64,000 nucleotides of DNA from Methylobacterium sp. NMS14P. Lineage in GTDB: Bacteria > Pseudomonadota > Alphaproteobacteria > Rhizobiales > Beijerinckiaceae. The stretch covers positions 3,828,501 to 3,892,500 of the forward strand of contig NZ_CP087106.1 of the NCBI RefSeq assembly GCF_028583545.1. Reading direction: 5' to 3'. This document shows positions 1 to 8,922 of this stretch, one piece after another. A program made the translations under genes and the position numbers. Numbering within the stretch: position 1 is the first letter of the stretch; each line of letters opens with the position of its first letter. The notes under the pieces were generated by a model that worked only from the letters and a program-made list of their open reading frames with translations, ran no database searches and was not told the DNA's origin.

Positions 1-1017
1 ACCCGCGAGCGGGCCGGGCTCGCGCCCGAGGCGAGGCCGCGCACCCTCGGCCGCGCACGGCCGATCGGCCTGCCGCAGGCGCCCAACGATTACCTGGAAC
101 TGCTGGACCGCGAGGGGTGCCTGATCACCGCGAGCGAGGATGGCCCGGCCCTGTCCGCCGCGGGAGACGAGGCGGAGGCGATCGGTCGGCCGTGGATCGA
201 TACCTGGACGCGCCCCGAGGACCGGGAGGCCGTGGGCGAGGCGCTCGACCGGGCGCGGCTCGGCCGGCCGAGCCGGTTCCAGGCGCAGTCGGAGGCCGGC
301 GGCGCGATCCGCTGGTGGGACGTGGCCGTCACGCCGATCGGCGCGGCACCGGACCGGCCCGAGCGGATCCTGGCGGTGTCGCGCGACATCACCGACCAGA
401 AGCTGACCGAGGCGCGCCAGACGCTGCTGATGCAGGAGCTGGCCCATCGGATGAAGAACACCATGGCCATGGTCCAGGCGGTCGCGACGCAGACCATGCG
501 CAACGCGCCGTCGCTGGAGGCGGCCGGCGAGGCCCTGGCCGCGCGGCTTCTGGCGCTCGCGAAGGCGCACGACGTGCTGCTGCAGGGCTCCTTCACCCGG
601 GCTTCCCTGAGCGGCCTGGTCGAGGGGGCCGTGTCGCTCCACGGGGACGGTGTCGCCGGCCGATTCCGCATCGCCGGTCCCGACCTGACGCTCGGCCCCC
701 GGCACGGCATGACCCTGGCGCTGATGCTGCACGAACTCGGGACCAACGCGGCCAAGTACGGCGCGCTGTCGGTGGCCGCCGGCTGGGTCTGCATCACGTG
801 GAACGTGGCCGAGGCGGCGGGCGGCCAGACCCTCCGGTTCCGCTGGGAGGAGAGCGGCGGACCGCCCGTCACGCCGCCGACCCGCACGGGGTTCGGCACC
901 CGGCTCATCGCCCGCAGCCTCGCTCACAGCTTCGGCGGCACCGCCCACATGAGCTACCCGCGCGAGGGCGCGGTGCTGACCTTCGAGGCGCCCCTCGACG
1001 CGGTGATGGTGGCCTGA
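1..1017 (+). CDS. HWE-family sensor histidine kinase, 5' end outside window
   Basis: The reading frame is open from the first base, so only the C-terminal 338 residues are visible. A PAS/PAC-like region ends near residue 130 (AVSRDITDQK). The HWE kinase core follows: a phospho-acceptor His in ELAHRMKN (about residue 149 of the visible part), the N box LHELGTNAAKYG, and the RWEESGG stretch whose Trp-Glu pair names the family. The C-terminal GFGTRLIARSL is the ATP-lid region. HWE kinases are common in alphaproteobacteria and often act in light or general stress sensing, but the signal here cannot be told from this fragment. It is convergent with an Hpt-domain gene 15 bases away, a possible phosphorelay partner. 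Confidence 0.88.
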   Translation, partial: TRERAGLAPEARPRTLGRARPIGLPQAPNDYLELLDREGCLITASEDGPALSAAGDEAEAIGRPWIDTWTRPEDREAVGEALDRARLGRPSRFQAQSEAGGAIRWWDVAVTPIGAAPDRPERILAVSRDITDQKLTEARQTLLMQELAHRMKNTMAMVQAVATQTMRNAPSLEAAGEALAARLLALAKAHDVLLQGSFTRASLSGLVEGAVSLHGDGVAGRFRIAGPDLTLGPRHGMTLALMLHELGTNAAKYGALSVAAGWVCITWNVAEAAGGQTLRFRWEESGGPPVTPPTRTGFGTRLIARSLAHSFGGTAHMSYPREGAVLTFEAPLDAVMVA

Positions 1018-1032
1018 TGCGGCTGCGCGGCG

Positions 1033-1374
1033 CTAGGCGCTCAGCCGCGTCTCCGCCTGCAGGTCCCGCAGGGCCGCGACCGTCCGGTCGCGCAGGGTCC
1101 TGAGATCCACCAGCGATCGGGTCAGATCGTTGCCCGCCATGGCCGATTCCTCGAGGCCGCGGCAGGCCTGGGAGAGTTCGGCGCAGCCGAGCATGCCGGA
1201 CATCGAGACCAGCGTGTGCGCCTCGCGGCCGTAATCGTCATTGGCACGATCCGGCCCCTCGAAGGCGGTCGTGAGGCTGACGACGAACCGGTCGAGGATG
1301 CGGACGAGCTTCTCCGTGCCGATCACGGCCGTGAGTTCCTCGAGCGCGTCCCGGTTCACCAGGGAGTGCGACAC
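1033..1374 (-). CDS. Hpt-domain phosphotransfer protein
   Basis: This is a 113-residue single-domain protein. It carries the Hpt signature EAHTLVSMSGMLG, with the likely phospho-accepting His at residue 53, inside an otherwise all-helical sequence. I chose the GTG start at 1374 because GGAG lies 7 bases upstream. A TTG start at 1425 would add 17 residues without a comparable ribosome site. Hpt proteins pass phosphate between receiver domains in multistep relays. The gene is convergent with the HWE kinase at the left edge, so a shared pathway is plausible but unproven. No response regulator is adjacent. Confidence 0.8.
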   Translation of the reverse strand: MSHSLVNRDALEELTAVIGTEKLVRILDRFVVSLTTAFEGPDRANDDYGREAHTLVSMSGMLGCAELSQACRGLEESAMAGNDLTRSLVDLRTLRDRTVAALRDLQAETRLSA

Positions 1375-1890
1375 CGTCGGTCTCCAAGTACGGATCCGCG
1401 ACAGCGATCCGAGAGAGGCGCGCAACCAAGGCGCCGCACAACGGCCAAGTTTGCAGCGAAGTGTTTACACCGCCTTGCGTCAGCTTTTCAACGAAGCGCG
1501 ACCGTCTCCCGGTCTTCGCAGGATTGACCCCGGCGCATGGATCGGCCGTCGCGGCGGCGAAAGACTGGTCAGGAACGAACATCGGACGCGGCGCGTCGCG
1601 AAGGACCGAAGCGTCGCAATGGGCATTGCGAATCAGTTCGGCCTCTCCTAGCCTCGCAGGCCTGTCGCGCTCGCATCAGGGAGGGAGCTGCATGATCGCT
1701 GTGTTGGCTACTCTCCGAGCAGGACTTGTCGGCGCCCCCGCGCGGGTCGGCTAGCCGCCTCCCGCTCTCGCCCGGCCCTGCCGCCCGGCGCCTCTGAACC
1801 CAGTCCCGTCTGACTACGCCGGCGCGCATCGTTCGCGATGGGACGCCCGCGTCACCCGGAGCCGACGCTTTCCCTGCGTCGGGCACTCGC
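1375..1890. other. 516-base intergenic region
   Basis: The gap lies between the Hpt gene (minus) and the ABC exporter gene (plus) and so must hold divergent promoters. I could not assign -35/-10 elements with confidence. The only coding candidate is the 20-codon ORF at 1692-1754, listed separately. No tRNA or strong terminator was seen. Confidence 0.5.
1692..1754 (+). CDS. possible 20-residue leader or small peptide
   Basis: An ATG is preceded by the purine-rich GGGAGGGAGC 3 bases upstream, one of the clearest ribosome binding sites in the window. It opens a 20-codon frame (MIAVLATLRAGLVGAPARVG) ending in TAG. The peptide is hydrophobic with one or two Arg. It ends about 136 bases before the ABC exporter start, so it could be a leader peptide or simply chance. 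No family is recognised. Confidence 0.3.
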   Translation: MIAVLATLRAGLVGAPARVG

Positions 1891-3678
1891 ATGTCTCTGT
1901 CGTCTCCCCGGAAGCCGGACGCGGTCCGTCGCGTCCTGACCTTCGTCGTCCGCAGTTGGCGCAGGCGCTGGCCTCTCGTCGCCGGCCTCACCGGCGCGAT
2001 CACGCTCGCGACCTTGGCGGAAGTGCTGCTGCCGCTCTACGCGGGCCGCCTGGTCGACGCGCTGTCCGGGAGCGATCGCCGCGCCGCGCTGGACGCGGCT
2101 TGGCCGGCCTTCCTGGCGATGACCGGGCTCGGCCTCGCCACCGCGCTGCTGCGGCACGTCGCCTGGAGCCTCGTGGTGCCGCTCTCCCTGCACACCATGA
2201 GCGACATCGTCCGCAACGGCTTCGCCCGCGTACAGCGCTTCTCGACCGAGTGGCACGCCAACACCTTCTCGGGCTCGACCGTCCGGAAGATCTCGCGCGG
2301 CATGTGGGCGATCGACGGGCTCAACGACACGCTGCTGCTGTCGCTCCTGCCCTCGCTCGTCGTCCTCGTCGGCACGGCCCTCGTGCTCGGCCTGCACTGG
2401 CCGGCCCTGGGCGCGACGGTCGCGATCGGCGCGGGCGCCTACGTCGGCGCGACCGTGCTCCTCGCGACCCGCGTCATCGCGCCCGCGGCCGCCCTCTCGA
2501 ACGCCCTCGACACCCGCCTCGGCGGCGCGCTGAGCGACGCGATCGGCAACAACGCGGTCGTCAAGGCCTTCGGCGCGGAGGATCGGGAGGAGGCGCGGCT
2601 CGGCCGGCTGCTGGCGAAATGGCAGCGGCGGACCCGGCGCACGTGGATGATCGTCACCTGGGGCGGCACCGGCCAGCTCGGGCTGCTGCTCGTCCTGCGC
2701 ACCGCCATCGTCGCCATCGCCCTGTGGCTGTGGTGGCGGGAGCGGGCGAGCCCGGGCGACGTCGCCTACGTCCTGACCTCGACCTTCGTGGTGCACGGCT
2801 ACCTTCGCGACATCGGCAGCCACATCAACCACCTGCAGCGGGCCATCAACGAGATGGAGGAGCTGGTCGCCCTGGAGGCCGAACCCGTCGGCGTCGCGGA
2901 CCGGCCCGGCGCGGTTCCGCTCGCGGTCGCGGGCGGGGCGATCCGCTTCGAGACCGTGCGCTTCCACTACGGCGACCACACGCGGCCGCTGTACGACGGG
3001 CTGACCGTCGCGATCCCGGCCGGCCAGCGCGTCGGCCTGGTGGGGCGCTCGGGCTCCGGCAAGACGACCTTCGTCAAGCTGATCCAGCGGCTCTACGACG
3101 TGTCGGGCGGGCGCGTGACGATCGACGGGCAGGACGTGGCGTCGGCGAGCCAGGCGAGCCTGCGGGCGCAGGTCGCCATCGTGCCCCAGGAGCCGGTGCT
3201 GTTCCACCGCTCCCTGGCCGAGAACATCGCCTACGCCCGGCCCGGCGCCTCGGCGCTCGACATCGAGCGGGCGGCGCGCCTCGCCAACGCGCACGACTTC
3301 ATCGCGCGGCTGCCGAAGGGCTACGCCACGCTGGTGGGCGAGCGCGGGGTCAAGCTGTCAGGCGGCGAGCGCCAGCGGGTGGCGCTGGCCCGCGCCTTCC
3401 TGGCGGACGCGCCGATCCTGATCCTCGACGAGGCGACCTCGAGCCTGGACTCGGAATCGGAGGCGCTGGTGCAGGAGGCCATGACGCGGCTGATGCGCGG
3501 GCGCACCGCCATCGTCATCGCCCACCGGCTGTCGACGGTGCGGGCCCTCGACCGCATCCTCGTCTTCGACCGCGGTCGCGTCGTCGAGGACGGGCCCCAC
3601 GCCGCCCTGCTGCGCCGCCCGCACGGGGCGTACCGCGCCCTGTTCGAGCGGCAATCCGACCTCGCCGAGAGTGCGTGA
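1891..3678 (+). CDS. ABC exporter, fused permease and ATPase
   Basis: This 595-residue protein has the usual half-transporter layout. About six membrane segments fill the first 320 residues. A nucleotide-binding domain follows, with Walker A GRSGSGKTT at about 385-393, signature LSGGERQRVALARA from about 489, and Walker B ILILDEATSS near 510. It belongs to the MsbA/multidrug/lipid exporter class and should work as a homodimer in the inner membrane. The substrate is not evident. Its stop codon overlaps the start of a small phosphatase gene, so the two are translationally coupled. Confidence 0.93.
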   Translation: MSLSSPRKPDAVRRVLTFVVRSWRRRWPLVAGLTGAITLATLAEVLLPLYAGRLVDALSGSDRRAALDAAWPAFLAMTGLGLATALLRHVAWSLVVPLSLHTMSDIVRNGFARVQRFSTEWHANTFSGSTVRKISRGMWAIDGLNDTLLLSLLPSLVVLVGTALVLGLHWPALGATVAIGAGAYVGATVLLATRVIAPAAALSNALDTRLGGALSDAIGNNAVVKAFGAEDREEARLGRLLAKWQRRTRRTWMIVTWGGTGQLGLLLVLRTAIVAIALWLWWRERASPGDVAYVLTSTFVVHGYLRDIGSHINHLQRAINEMEELVALEAEPVGVADRPGAVPLAVAGGAIRFETVRFHYGDHTRPLYDGLTVAIPAGQRVGLVGRSGSGKTTFVKLIQRLYDVSGGRVTIDGQDVASASQASLRAQVAIVPQEPVLFHRSLAENIAYARPGASALDIERAARLANAHDFIARLPKGYATLVGERGVKLSGGERQRVALARAFLADAPILILDEATSSLDSESEALVQEAMTRLMRGRTAIVIAHRLSTVRALDRILVFDRGRVVEDGPHAALLRRPHGAYRALFERQSDLAESA

Positions 3679-3998
3679 GGGTCCTGTTCGTCTGCGGCCG
3701 GGCGCGCGCCCGCAGCCCGACCGCGGAACAGATCTTCGCGCGCCGGCCCGGGATCGAGACGGCCAGCGCGGGGGTGTCCCCCGACGCCGACGAGCCGGTG
3801 GACGCCGATCATCTCGCCTGGGCGGAGATCGTCGTCGTCATGGAGCGCGCGCATCGGCGCAAGCTGATGCGCCGCTTCGGGGCCGCCCTGCGCGGGACCC
3901 GCCTCGTCTGCCTCGACATCCCCGACGCGCACGACGTCATGGCGCCGGCGCTGGTGGCGCTGCTGAACGCGCGCGCCGGCCGCTTCCTGCCGCGCTGA
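3675..3998 (+). CDS. predicted low-molecular-weight protein tyrosine phosphatase (COG4551-like)
   Basis: This 107-residue protein starts with GTG and overlaps the exporter stop by 4 bases (GTGA). Near the N-terminus it has the P-loop [15 protein letters not shown], a CX5RS phosphatase signature with Cys7 and Arg13. The later LDIPDAHD segment supplies candidate acidic residues. This matches the short predicted tyrosine phosphatases of COG4551 better than classical LMW-PTPs of about 150 residues. The substrate is unknown. The overlap suggests co-expression with the exporter, as seen for phosphatases tied to polymer export, but that role is inference. Confidence 0.75.
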   Translation: MRVLFVCGRARARSPTAEQIFARRPGIETASAGVSPDADEPVDADHLAWAEIVVVMERAHRRKLMRRFGAALRGTRLVCLDIPDAHDVMAPALVALLNARAGRFLPR

Positions 3999-4114
3999 GC
4001 CTCCGCGGCCGCCCCGGTGCCGCCCCGGGTGCCGCCGCCCGCCGCATTGCCGTTTTTTAATCCTTCGGTCATGCGACCAAATGATGGCTGATCTATTATC
4101 TGAACACGTAATGA

Positions 4115-4142
4115 ATGAGGCCAATGCAGATGAAGGCCTCAT
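4115..4142 (+). promoter_or_regulatory. leader hairpin in an AT-rich region before the YfdX gene
   Basis: ATGAGGCC (4115-4122) and GGCCTCAT (4135-4142) form a perfect 8-base inverted repeat with a 12-base loop, 27 bases before the YfdX start codon. The surrounding stretch from about 4050 to 4170 is clearly richer in A and T than the rest of the window, including a run of six T at about 4053-4058. This looks like a promoter and 5' leader. The hairpin may influence mRNA stability or translation. Confidence 0.45.
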
Positions 4143-4168
4143 CTCCGGCACTAGAGGGAGATATTGTT

Positions 4169-4966
4169 ATGTCCTATCGCAAATCTATGGCTGCGGCTCT
4201 CGTGCTCACCACAATCCTCGGTGGAACTGCCTACGCGGCGGAGCAGGCCGTCCAGACCAACGGCACGCAGATCAGCGCGAGCCAGGCGGCGGTCGACAAG
4301 GATGTCGGCAAGCTCTCGAAGGACGGCGCACAGGGCTTCAGAGATCTTCAGCTCACCCGCCTCGCGATCTTCGAGGCCAATCCCGGCCAGGCCAAGGACA
4401 TGATCGCCAAGACGCAGGCCGCCTTCGCCAAGGCCAAGACCGACGACGCGGTCTTCACCAAGGCCGAGGCCGACTTCAAGTCCCCGGCCGACATGGCCGC
4501 CCACAAGGCGAATGCGCCGAGCGACAAGGCCGACACCAGGGCCGATACCAAGACGGCCTCCAAGGAGCAGGTGGCCTGGGTTCCGGTCGACGCGCAGCTG
4601 ACCCTCGGCGACGACTTCGTGGCCACGCCCGCCAAGGCTTCCGCGGTCACCGAGGCGAACAAGAATCTCGCTCAGGGCGACCAGAAGGGTGCCCTGGAGA
4701 AGCTCAAGCTCGCCCACGTCGACGTCAATTTCACCATGGCGGTCCTGCCCCTGAACAAGACCATCACCGACGTCGATCAGGCGGCGACGCTGATCAATCA
4801 GGGCAAGTATTACGAGGCCAACGCCGCCCTGAAGTCGGCCCAGGACAACATGCGCTTCGACGTGATCGATGCGGTCGCGGTGCCCCAGAAGGCGACCGCC
4901 GCCACGGCCGACAAGGGCGCGCCGCAGGCGACCGGCACGACGGCGGGTGCCAAGACCGGCAAGTGA
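4169..4966 (+). CDS. YfdX family secreted protein
   Basis: This 265-residue protein has a signal peptide (SYRKSMAAALVLTTILGG ending near AYAAEQ). The mature part is Lys/Ala/Asp-rich and helical, typical of the YfdX family. The start at 4169 follows GAGGGAGAT; an upstream in-frame ATG at 4115 falls inside the leader hairpin and is unlikely. In enterobacteria YfdX lies in an acid or EvgA-linked locus. Its biochemical role is not settled. Two more small secreted proteins follow, separated by 72 and 104 bases, so joint expression is possible. The C-terminus is a low-complexity Ala/Thr/Gly/Lys tail. Confidence 0.75.
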   Translation: MSYRKSMAAALVLTTILGGTAYAAEQAVQTNGTQISASQAAVDKDVGKLSKDGAQGFRDLQLTRLAIFEANPGQAKDMIAKTQAAFAKAKTDDAVFTKAEADFKSPADMAAHKANAPSDKADTRADTKTASKEQVAWVPVDAQLTLGDDFVATPAKASAVTEANKNLAQGDQKGALEKLKLAHVDVNFTMAVLPLNKTITDVDQAATLINQGKYYEANAALKSAQDNMRFDVIDAVAVPQKATAATADKGAPQATGTTAGAKTGK

Positions 4967-5038
4967 CCGACCGCTGACGACGGCCGCGCCTGACGGATCT
5001 CGGGCGCGGCCCGGTCGGCGCACAGGAGGGAGGGTCGC

Positions 5039-5392
5039 GTGCGGCGATTCTGGATCTCGACCATCCTGGGACTCGAACTGCTCCTCGGCGGGACCCTGGC
5101 GGCCTCCGCCCGGACGGTGGGGGTTCCGGACTTCAACATCCGGGCGATCTGCGCGCCGGAGCACCGGGCGGGATCCACCGCCGTCGACCGGGCGAGCTAC
5201 CGCGGTTGCCTGTCCGACGAGGCCGCCGCGCGGCGCACCCTGATCAAGCGCTGGGCGACGTTCGACGTGGCGGAGCGCCGGACCTGCGCGACGGAGAGCC
5301 AGATCGGCGGCGCCCCGTCCTACGTGGCGATGCTGACCTGCGTGCAGCTCGGAAGCGACGCCCTGCCGATCAACCCGTCGGGCCAGCCCTGA
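5039..5392 (+). CDS. small secreted Cys-containing protein
   Basis: This 117-residue protein has a GTG start preceded by AGGAGGGAGG. The N-terminus RRFWISTILGLELLLGG followed by LAASA is a signal peptide. The mature part has four Cys (in IRAICA, RGCLSD, RRTCAT and LTCVQL) that could form two disulfides in the periplasm. I recognise no family with certainty. It lies between the YfdX gene and another small secreted protein on the same strand. Confidence 0.7.
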   Translation: MRRFWISTILGLELLLGGTLAASARTVGVPDFNIRAICAPEHRAGSTAVDRASYRGCLSDEAAARRTLIKRWATFDVAERRTCATESQIGGAPSYVAMLTCVQLGSDALPINPSGQP

Positions 5393-5496
5393 GATGAGAC
5401 TATCCGCGCGACGGATCGCACGTCCGTGATCCGCGCATGAGGAACCGGCGGCATCGCCGAGACGTCCTGCAATGTCGATCAAGTGGAGGAGGCATC

Positions 5497-5700
5497 ATGT
5501 TCAAGACTACGGCGCGCGCTGCTCTTTGCCTGGCCTGTCTCTGGTCGGTGACGCCGGCCCTGGCAGCCCCGAAGGAGATGCCGCAGGGCAAGCGCGACGA
5601 GATGTCGATGAAGGACACCAAGCACGAAGTGGTGATGCAGCGGAAGGAGAATAAGGAAGCCAACAAGAACGTCGACAGCCTCATCACGAACCGCAAGTGA
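5497..5700 (+). CDS. small secreted Lys-rich protein
   Basis: This 67-residue protein begins at an ATG preceded by GGAGGAGG. An upstream ATG at 5437 would add 20 residues and bury the signal peptide, so it is rejected. The N-terminus FKTTARAALCLACLWSV leads to ALAAPK, a signal peptidase site. The mature peptide of about 43 residues is highly charged with many Lys, Glu and Met. No family is recognised. Confidence 0.65.
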   Translation: MFKTTARAALCLACLWSVTPALAAPKEMPQGKRDEMSMKDTKHEVVMQRKENKEANKNVDSLITNRK

Positions 5701-5925
5701 GCGCGCGCGCCGACGACTGATCGATAGTTCATCCGAGAGGGGTGCCGGACGCAGCGCCCCTCTCCCAGCGGTCCCGGGCCCGGCCCGGGACCGTTCGCGC
5801 GCGTCGCCCCGTCACCGTGGGACCCGCGCAGTCTTCGCGTGGTCGGGGACCGGGCAATGGCTTAGGAACGGGGTCCGGGCGCGCGCCGCCGCAGGAGCCA
5901 GCGCCATGCCGGGTCGGACATCGCC

Positions 5926-7389
5926 GTGACGGCCTACAGCCTGCGCGCCCGGCTGCTCGCGCTCTGGGTCCTGCTGGTCGCCTCCGCGGCCGCCACCGCC
6001 TACCTGATGCTCGGCGTCTACGACCAGTCGACGGGCGTCCAGGTGGCGCAGGCCGATCTCGCGGTCGGGCGGGCCTGCCGCGAGATCATCGACCGGTACG
6101 CCGCCCTCGTGCGCGCGCGGGGCAAGGGCGTCGGGGAGGCCGACCTCGTCGGCACCCTGTCGACCGCGCTGGCGCGCTTCCCGGGCCTCGAGGGCGGAAT
6201 CTGGAGCGCCGCGCGCGGGTCGGTGGCCTACGCCTATCCGACCTACGAGGGATCCGGGCCGAAGACCGACTTTCCGGCGGCCGAGCGCGACGCCATCGCG
6301 GCGCTGAACGCGCAGGCGCTGCGGGTCGACCACGCGGTCTCGGAGCGGCGGCCGAGCCGGACCCAGGTCCTGATGCTCCAGGCCTGCCCCCTGCACGGGC
6401 CGGAGGCCGGCCTGACCGCGTGGTCGATGACGCGCGCGCACGTCAACGACGGCCCGACCTACACGCGCTTCCTCGCGGGCCTCGGCTTCCTCGCCGCCAC
6501 GGTGCTCGGATCGGCCGCGTTCCTGAGCTGGTTCCTGTACGGGTTCTCCGGGCGGATCGCCCGGCTGGAGGCCGCGCTCGCCGCGCCGCGCCCGGACGGC
6601 CAGGACCTGCCCCATCTCGACCGCACCGGCGAGCGCGAGCTCGACCGGCTGGTGGACGCCCTCAACGCCGCCGGCGGGCGGCTGCGGGAGGCGCAGGCGC
6701 GCATCGTGGCGACCGAGCGCCTGGCCGCCGTCGGCCGGCTGGCGGCGAGCATCGCCCACGAGATCCGCAACCCCATCGCGGCGATGCGGCTGAAGGCCGA
6801 GAACGCCCTGGTCAGCGGCGATCCGCACCGCGCCGCCGCCGCCCTCGAGGCGGTGCTCGGCCAGATCGCCCGGGTCGACACGCTGCTGCGCGACCTCCTC
6901 AACCTGACGCAGGCGCGGCCGCTCAACCGGATGCCCGCGCCGGTGGCGCCGCTCCTGACCGAGTGCGCGCACCTGCACGAGGACCTGGCGAGCGCGCGGT
7001 CGGTCCGGATCGCGGTCGCCGCCGACGGGCTGCCCGCCGCGGACCATCCGCATCTCGACCGGGCGCAGATCGCCCGGGCCGTCGACAACCTGCTGCTGAA
7101 CGCCCTGCAGCACGCGCCGCCGGGCGGCCGGATCCGCCTCGGTGCCGAGCGGGTGACCGTCGACGGCGCGCTGCGGCTGCGCCTCAGCGTCGCCGACACC
7201 GGTGCCGGGGTCGATCCGGCGATCCGCGCCAGCCTGTTCGAGCCCTTCGTCACCGGCCGGCCCGACGGGACCGGCCTCGGGCTCGCGATCGTGCGCGAGA
7301 TCGCCCGGGCGCATCGGGGCGAGGCGAGACTGGTCGAGGGCGCGCCGGAGACCACCTTCGTCCTGGATCTGCCATGGCAACCATCCTGA
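5926..7389 (+). CDS. membrane sensor histidine kinase
   Basis: This 487-residue protein starts at GTG. There is an N-terminal membrane segment, a periplasmic domain of about 150 residues, a second membrane segment near 185-205 and a linker. The kinase core has the H box SIAHEIRNPIAAMRLK (His278), N box NLLLNALQHAPP, G1 DTGAG near 424 and G2 GTGLGLAI. It should sense an unknown periplasmic signal and phosphorylate the response regulator whose gene overlaps its 3' end by 16 bases. Confidence 0.92.
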   Translation: MTAYSLRARLLALWVLLVASAAATAYLMLGVYDQSTGVQVAQADLAVGRACREIIDRYAALVRARGKGVGEADLVGTLSTALARFPGLEGGIWSAARGSVAYAYPTYEGSGPKTDFPAAERDAIAALNAQALRVDHAVSERRPSRTQVLMLQACPLHGPEAGLTAWSMTRAHVNDGPTYTRFLAGLGFLAATVLGSAAFLSWFLYGFSGRIARLEAALAAPRPDGQDLPHLDRTGERELDRLVDALNAAGGRLREAQARIVATERLAAVGRLAASIAHEIRNPIAAMRLKAENALVSGDPHRAAAALEAVLGQIARVDTLLRDLLNLTQARPLNRMPAPVAPLLTECAHLHEDLASARSVRIAVAADGLPAADHPHLDRAQIARAVDNLLLNALQHAPPGGRIRLGAERVTVDGALRLRLSVADTGAGVDPAIRASLFEPFVTGRPDGTGLGLAIVREIARAHRGEARLVEGAPETTFVLDLPWQPS

Positions 7390-8774
7390 TCGTCGACGAC
7401 GACAGAGCCCTGCGCGACGGGCTCGCCGAGACGGTGACCGACCTCGGGCACACCGCGCTCCCGGTCGCCTCCGGCTCGGAGGCGCTGGCGCGGCTGGGCG
7501 AGGGTCCGGTCGCTGCGGTGCTCCTCGACCTGCGCATGCCCGGCGCCCTCGACGGCATGGCCACGCTAGAGCGGATCCGCGCCCTGCCGGAGCCGCCCCC
7601 CGTGACGGTGCTGACGGCCTTCGCGAGCCCGGCCAACACCATCGAGGCGATGCGCCTCGGGGCGCACGACCACCTGACGAAGCCGATCGGCCGGGCCGAC
7701 CTCGCCGCCGTCCTCGACGCGATGCTGCGCGACGCGCGCTCCGATCCCGGCAGCGCCGCCCCGCCGCCGGGCCATCCCGTCCTGATCGGGTCGAGCGCGG
7801 GCATGCGCAAGGTCCAGAAGACCATCGGCCTCGTCGCCGACAGCGCGTCCACGATCCTGATCCAGGGTGAGACCGGCACCGGCAAGGAGGAGGTCGCCCG
7901 GGCCCTGCACGCCTTCTCGCGGCGCCGCGCGCGGCCGTTCGTCCCGGTGAACTGCGCGGCGATCCCCGCCGAGGCCCTGGAGAGCGAGCTCTTCGGCCAT
8001 GTCCGGGGCGCCTTCGCGGGGGCGACCTCCGACCGCGCCGGCGCCTTCCACGAGGCCGAGGGCGGCACCCTGTTCCTGGACGAGATCGGCGACATGCCGG
8101 CGGCGATGCAGGCCAAGATCCTGCGGGTGATCCAGGACTGCGTCGTGACCCCGCTGGGGGGCCGGTCCGCCAGGGTCGACGTCCGCCTCGTGGCGGCGAC
8201 GCACCGCGACCTGCCGGCGCTCGTCGCCGAGGGCGGGTTCCGCGCCGACCTGTACTACCGGCTGAACGTCGTGCCGATCGCCCTGCCGCCCCTGCGCGAG
8301 CGCCTGGCCGACATCGTGCCGCTCGCCGAGCACTTCCTGGTTCCCTCCGGCAAGCGCCTGAGCGGCGGCGCCGCCTCGCGCCTGCTCGCCTACGAGTGGC
8401 CCGGCAACGTCCGCGAGCTGCGCAACGTCGTGGAGCGGGCCGCCGTGCTGGTGCGCGGCGGCACGATCGCCGCCGAGGCCATCGATCTGCCCGCCGCGCG
8501 GCCCGAGCGGCGCGGCGACGACGCGTTGGCCGACTGGCTCGCCGGCGACCTGCCCGGGGCCGTGGCCCGCCTGGAGCGGACCATGATCGCCGCCGCGCTC
8601 CGCGAGGCCGACGGCAACCGCGCCCGGGCGGCCCGCCGGCTCGGCATCCAGCGGCAGCTGCTCTACGCCAAGATCGAGCGCTACGGCCTCGCCGCGCCGG
8701 GGACCGATCTGTCGGAAGAGACGACAGATGCTGTCGGAAATCCCGACGCTTCGGCGGGCACCGACCCGGCCTGA
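7374..8774 (+). CDS. NtrC-type sigma-54 response regulator
   Basis: This 466-residue protein has three domains. The receiver has acidic pocket D8-D10, phospho-acceptor D52 and Lys103. The AAA+ domain has Walker A GETGTGKE from about residue 165 and Walker B GGTLFLDEIGD. A Fis-type DNA-binding helix pair ends the protein (GNRARAARRLGIQRQLLY). The loop that normally reads GAFTGA and contacts sigma-54 reads GAFAGA at residues 212-217, so the key Thr is Ala. It is co-expressed with the overlapping kinase gene. Target promoters are unknown; the downstream MFS gene is a candidate. Confidence 0.92.
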   Translation: MATILIVDDDRALRDGLAETVTDLGHTALPVASGSEALARLGEGPVAAVLLDLRMPGALDGMATLERIRALPEPPPVTVLTAFASPANTIEAMRLGAHDHLTKPIGRADLAAVLDAMLRDARSDPGSAAPPPGHPVLIGSSAGMRKVQKTIGLVADSASTILIQGETGTGKEEVARALHAFSRRRARPFVPVNCAAIPAEALESELFGHVRGAFAGATSDRAGAFHEAEGGTLFLDEIGDMPAAMQAKILRVIQDCVVTPLGGRSARVDVRLVAATHRDLPALVAEGGFRADLYYRLNVVPIALPPLRERLADIVPLAEHFLVPSGKRLSGGAASRLLAYEWPGNVRELRNVVERAAVLVRGGTIAAEAIDLPAARPERRGDDALADWLAGDLPGAVARLERTMIAAALREADGNRARAARRLGIQRQLLYAKIERYGLAAPGTDLSEETTDAVGNPDASAGTDPA

Positions 8775-8922
8775 CGACTGCACCGGCCGGAGAATCGTTC
8801 ACATCCGGCGTGAGGTCCCGGCGGCGCGGGAACCGATGGCGCGCGCGGGCGTCGAGCCCCGCGTGCGACGGTGCGGCCCGGATCGGGGCCGCGCCGTCCG
8901 TCGGTCGGGGGATCGCGGCAGG

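Noticed and set aside
1852..3294. A 480-codon minus-strand frame across the ABC exporter
   Set aside because: It is a shadow of the exporter with no ribosome site or family signature.
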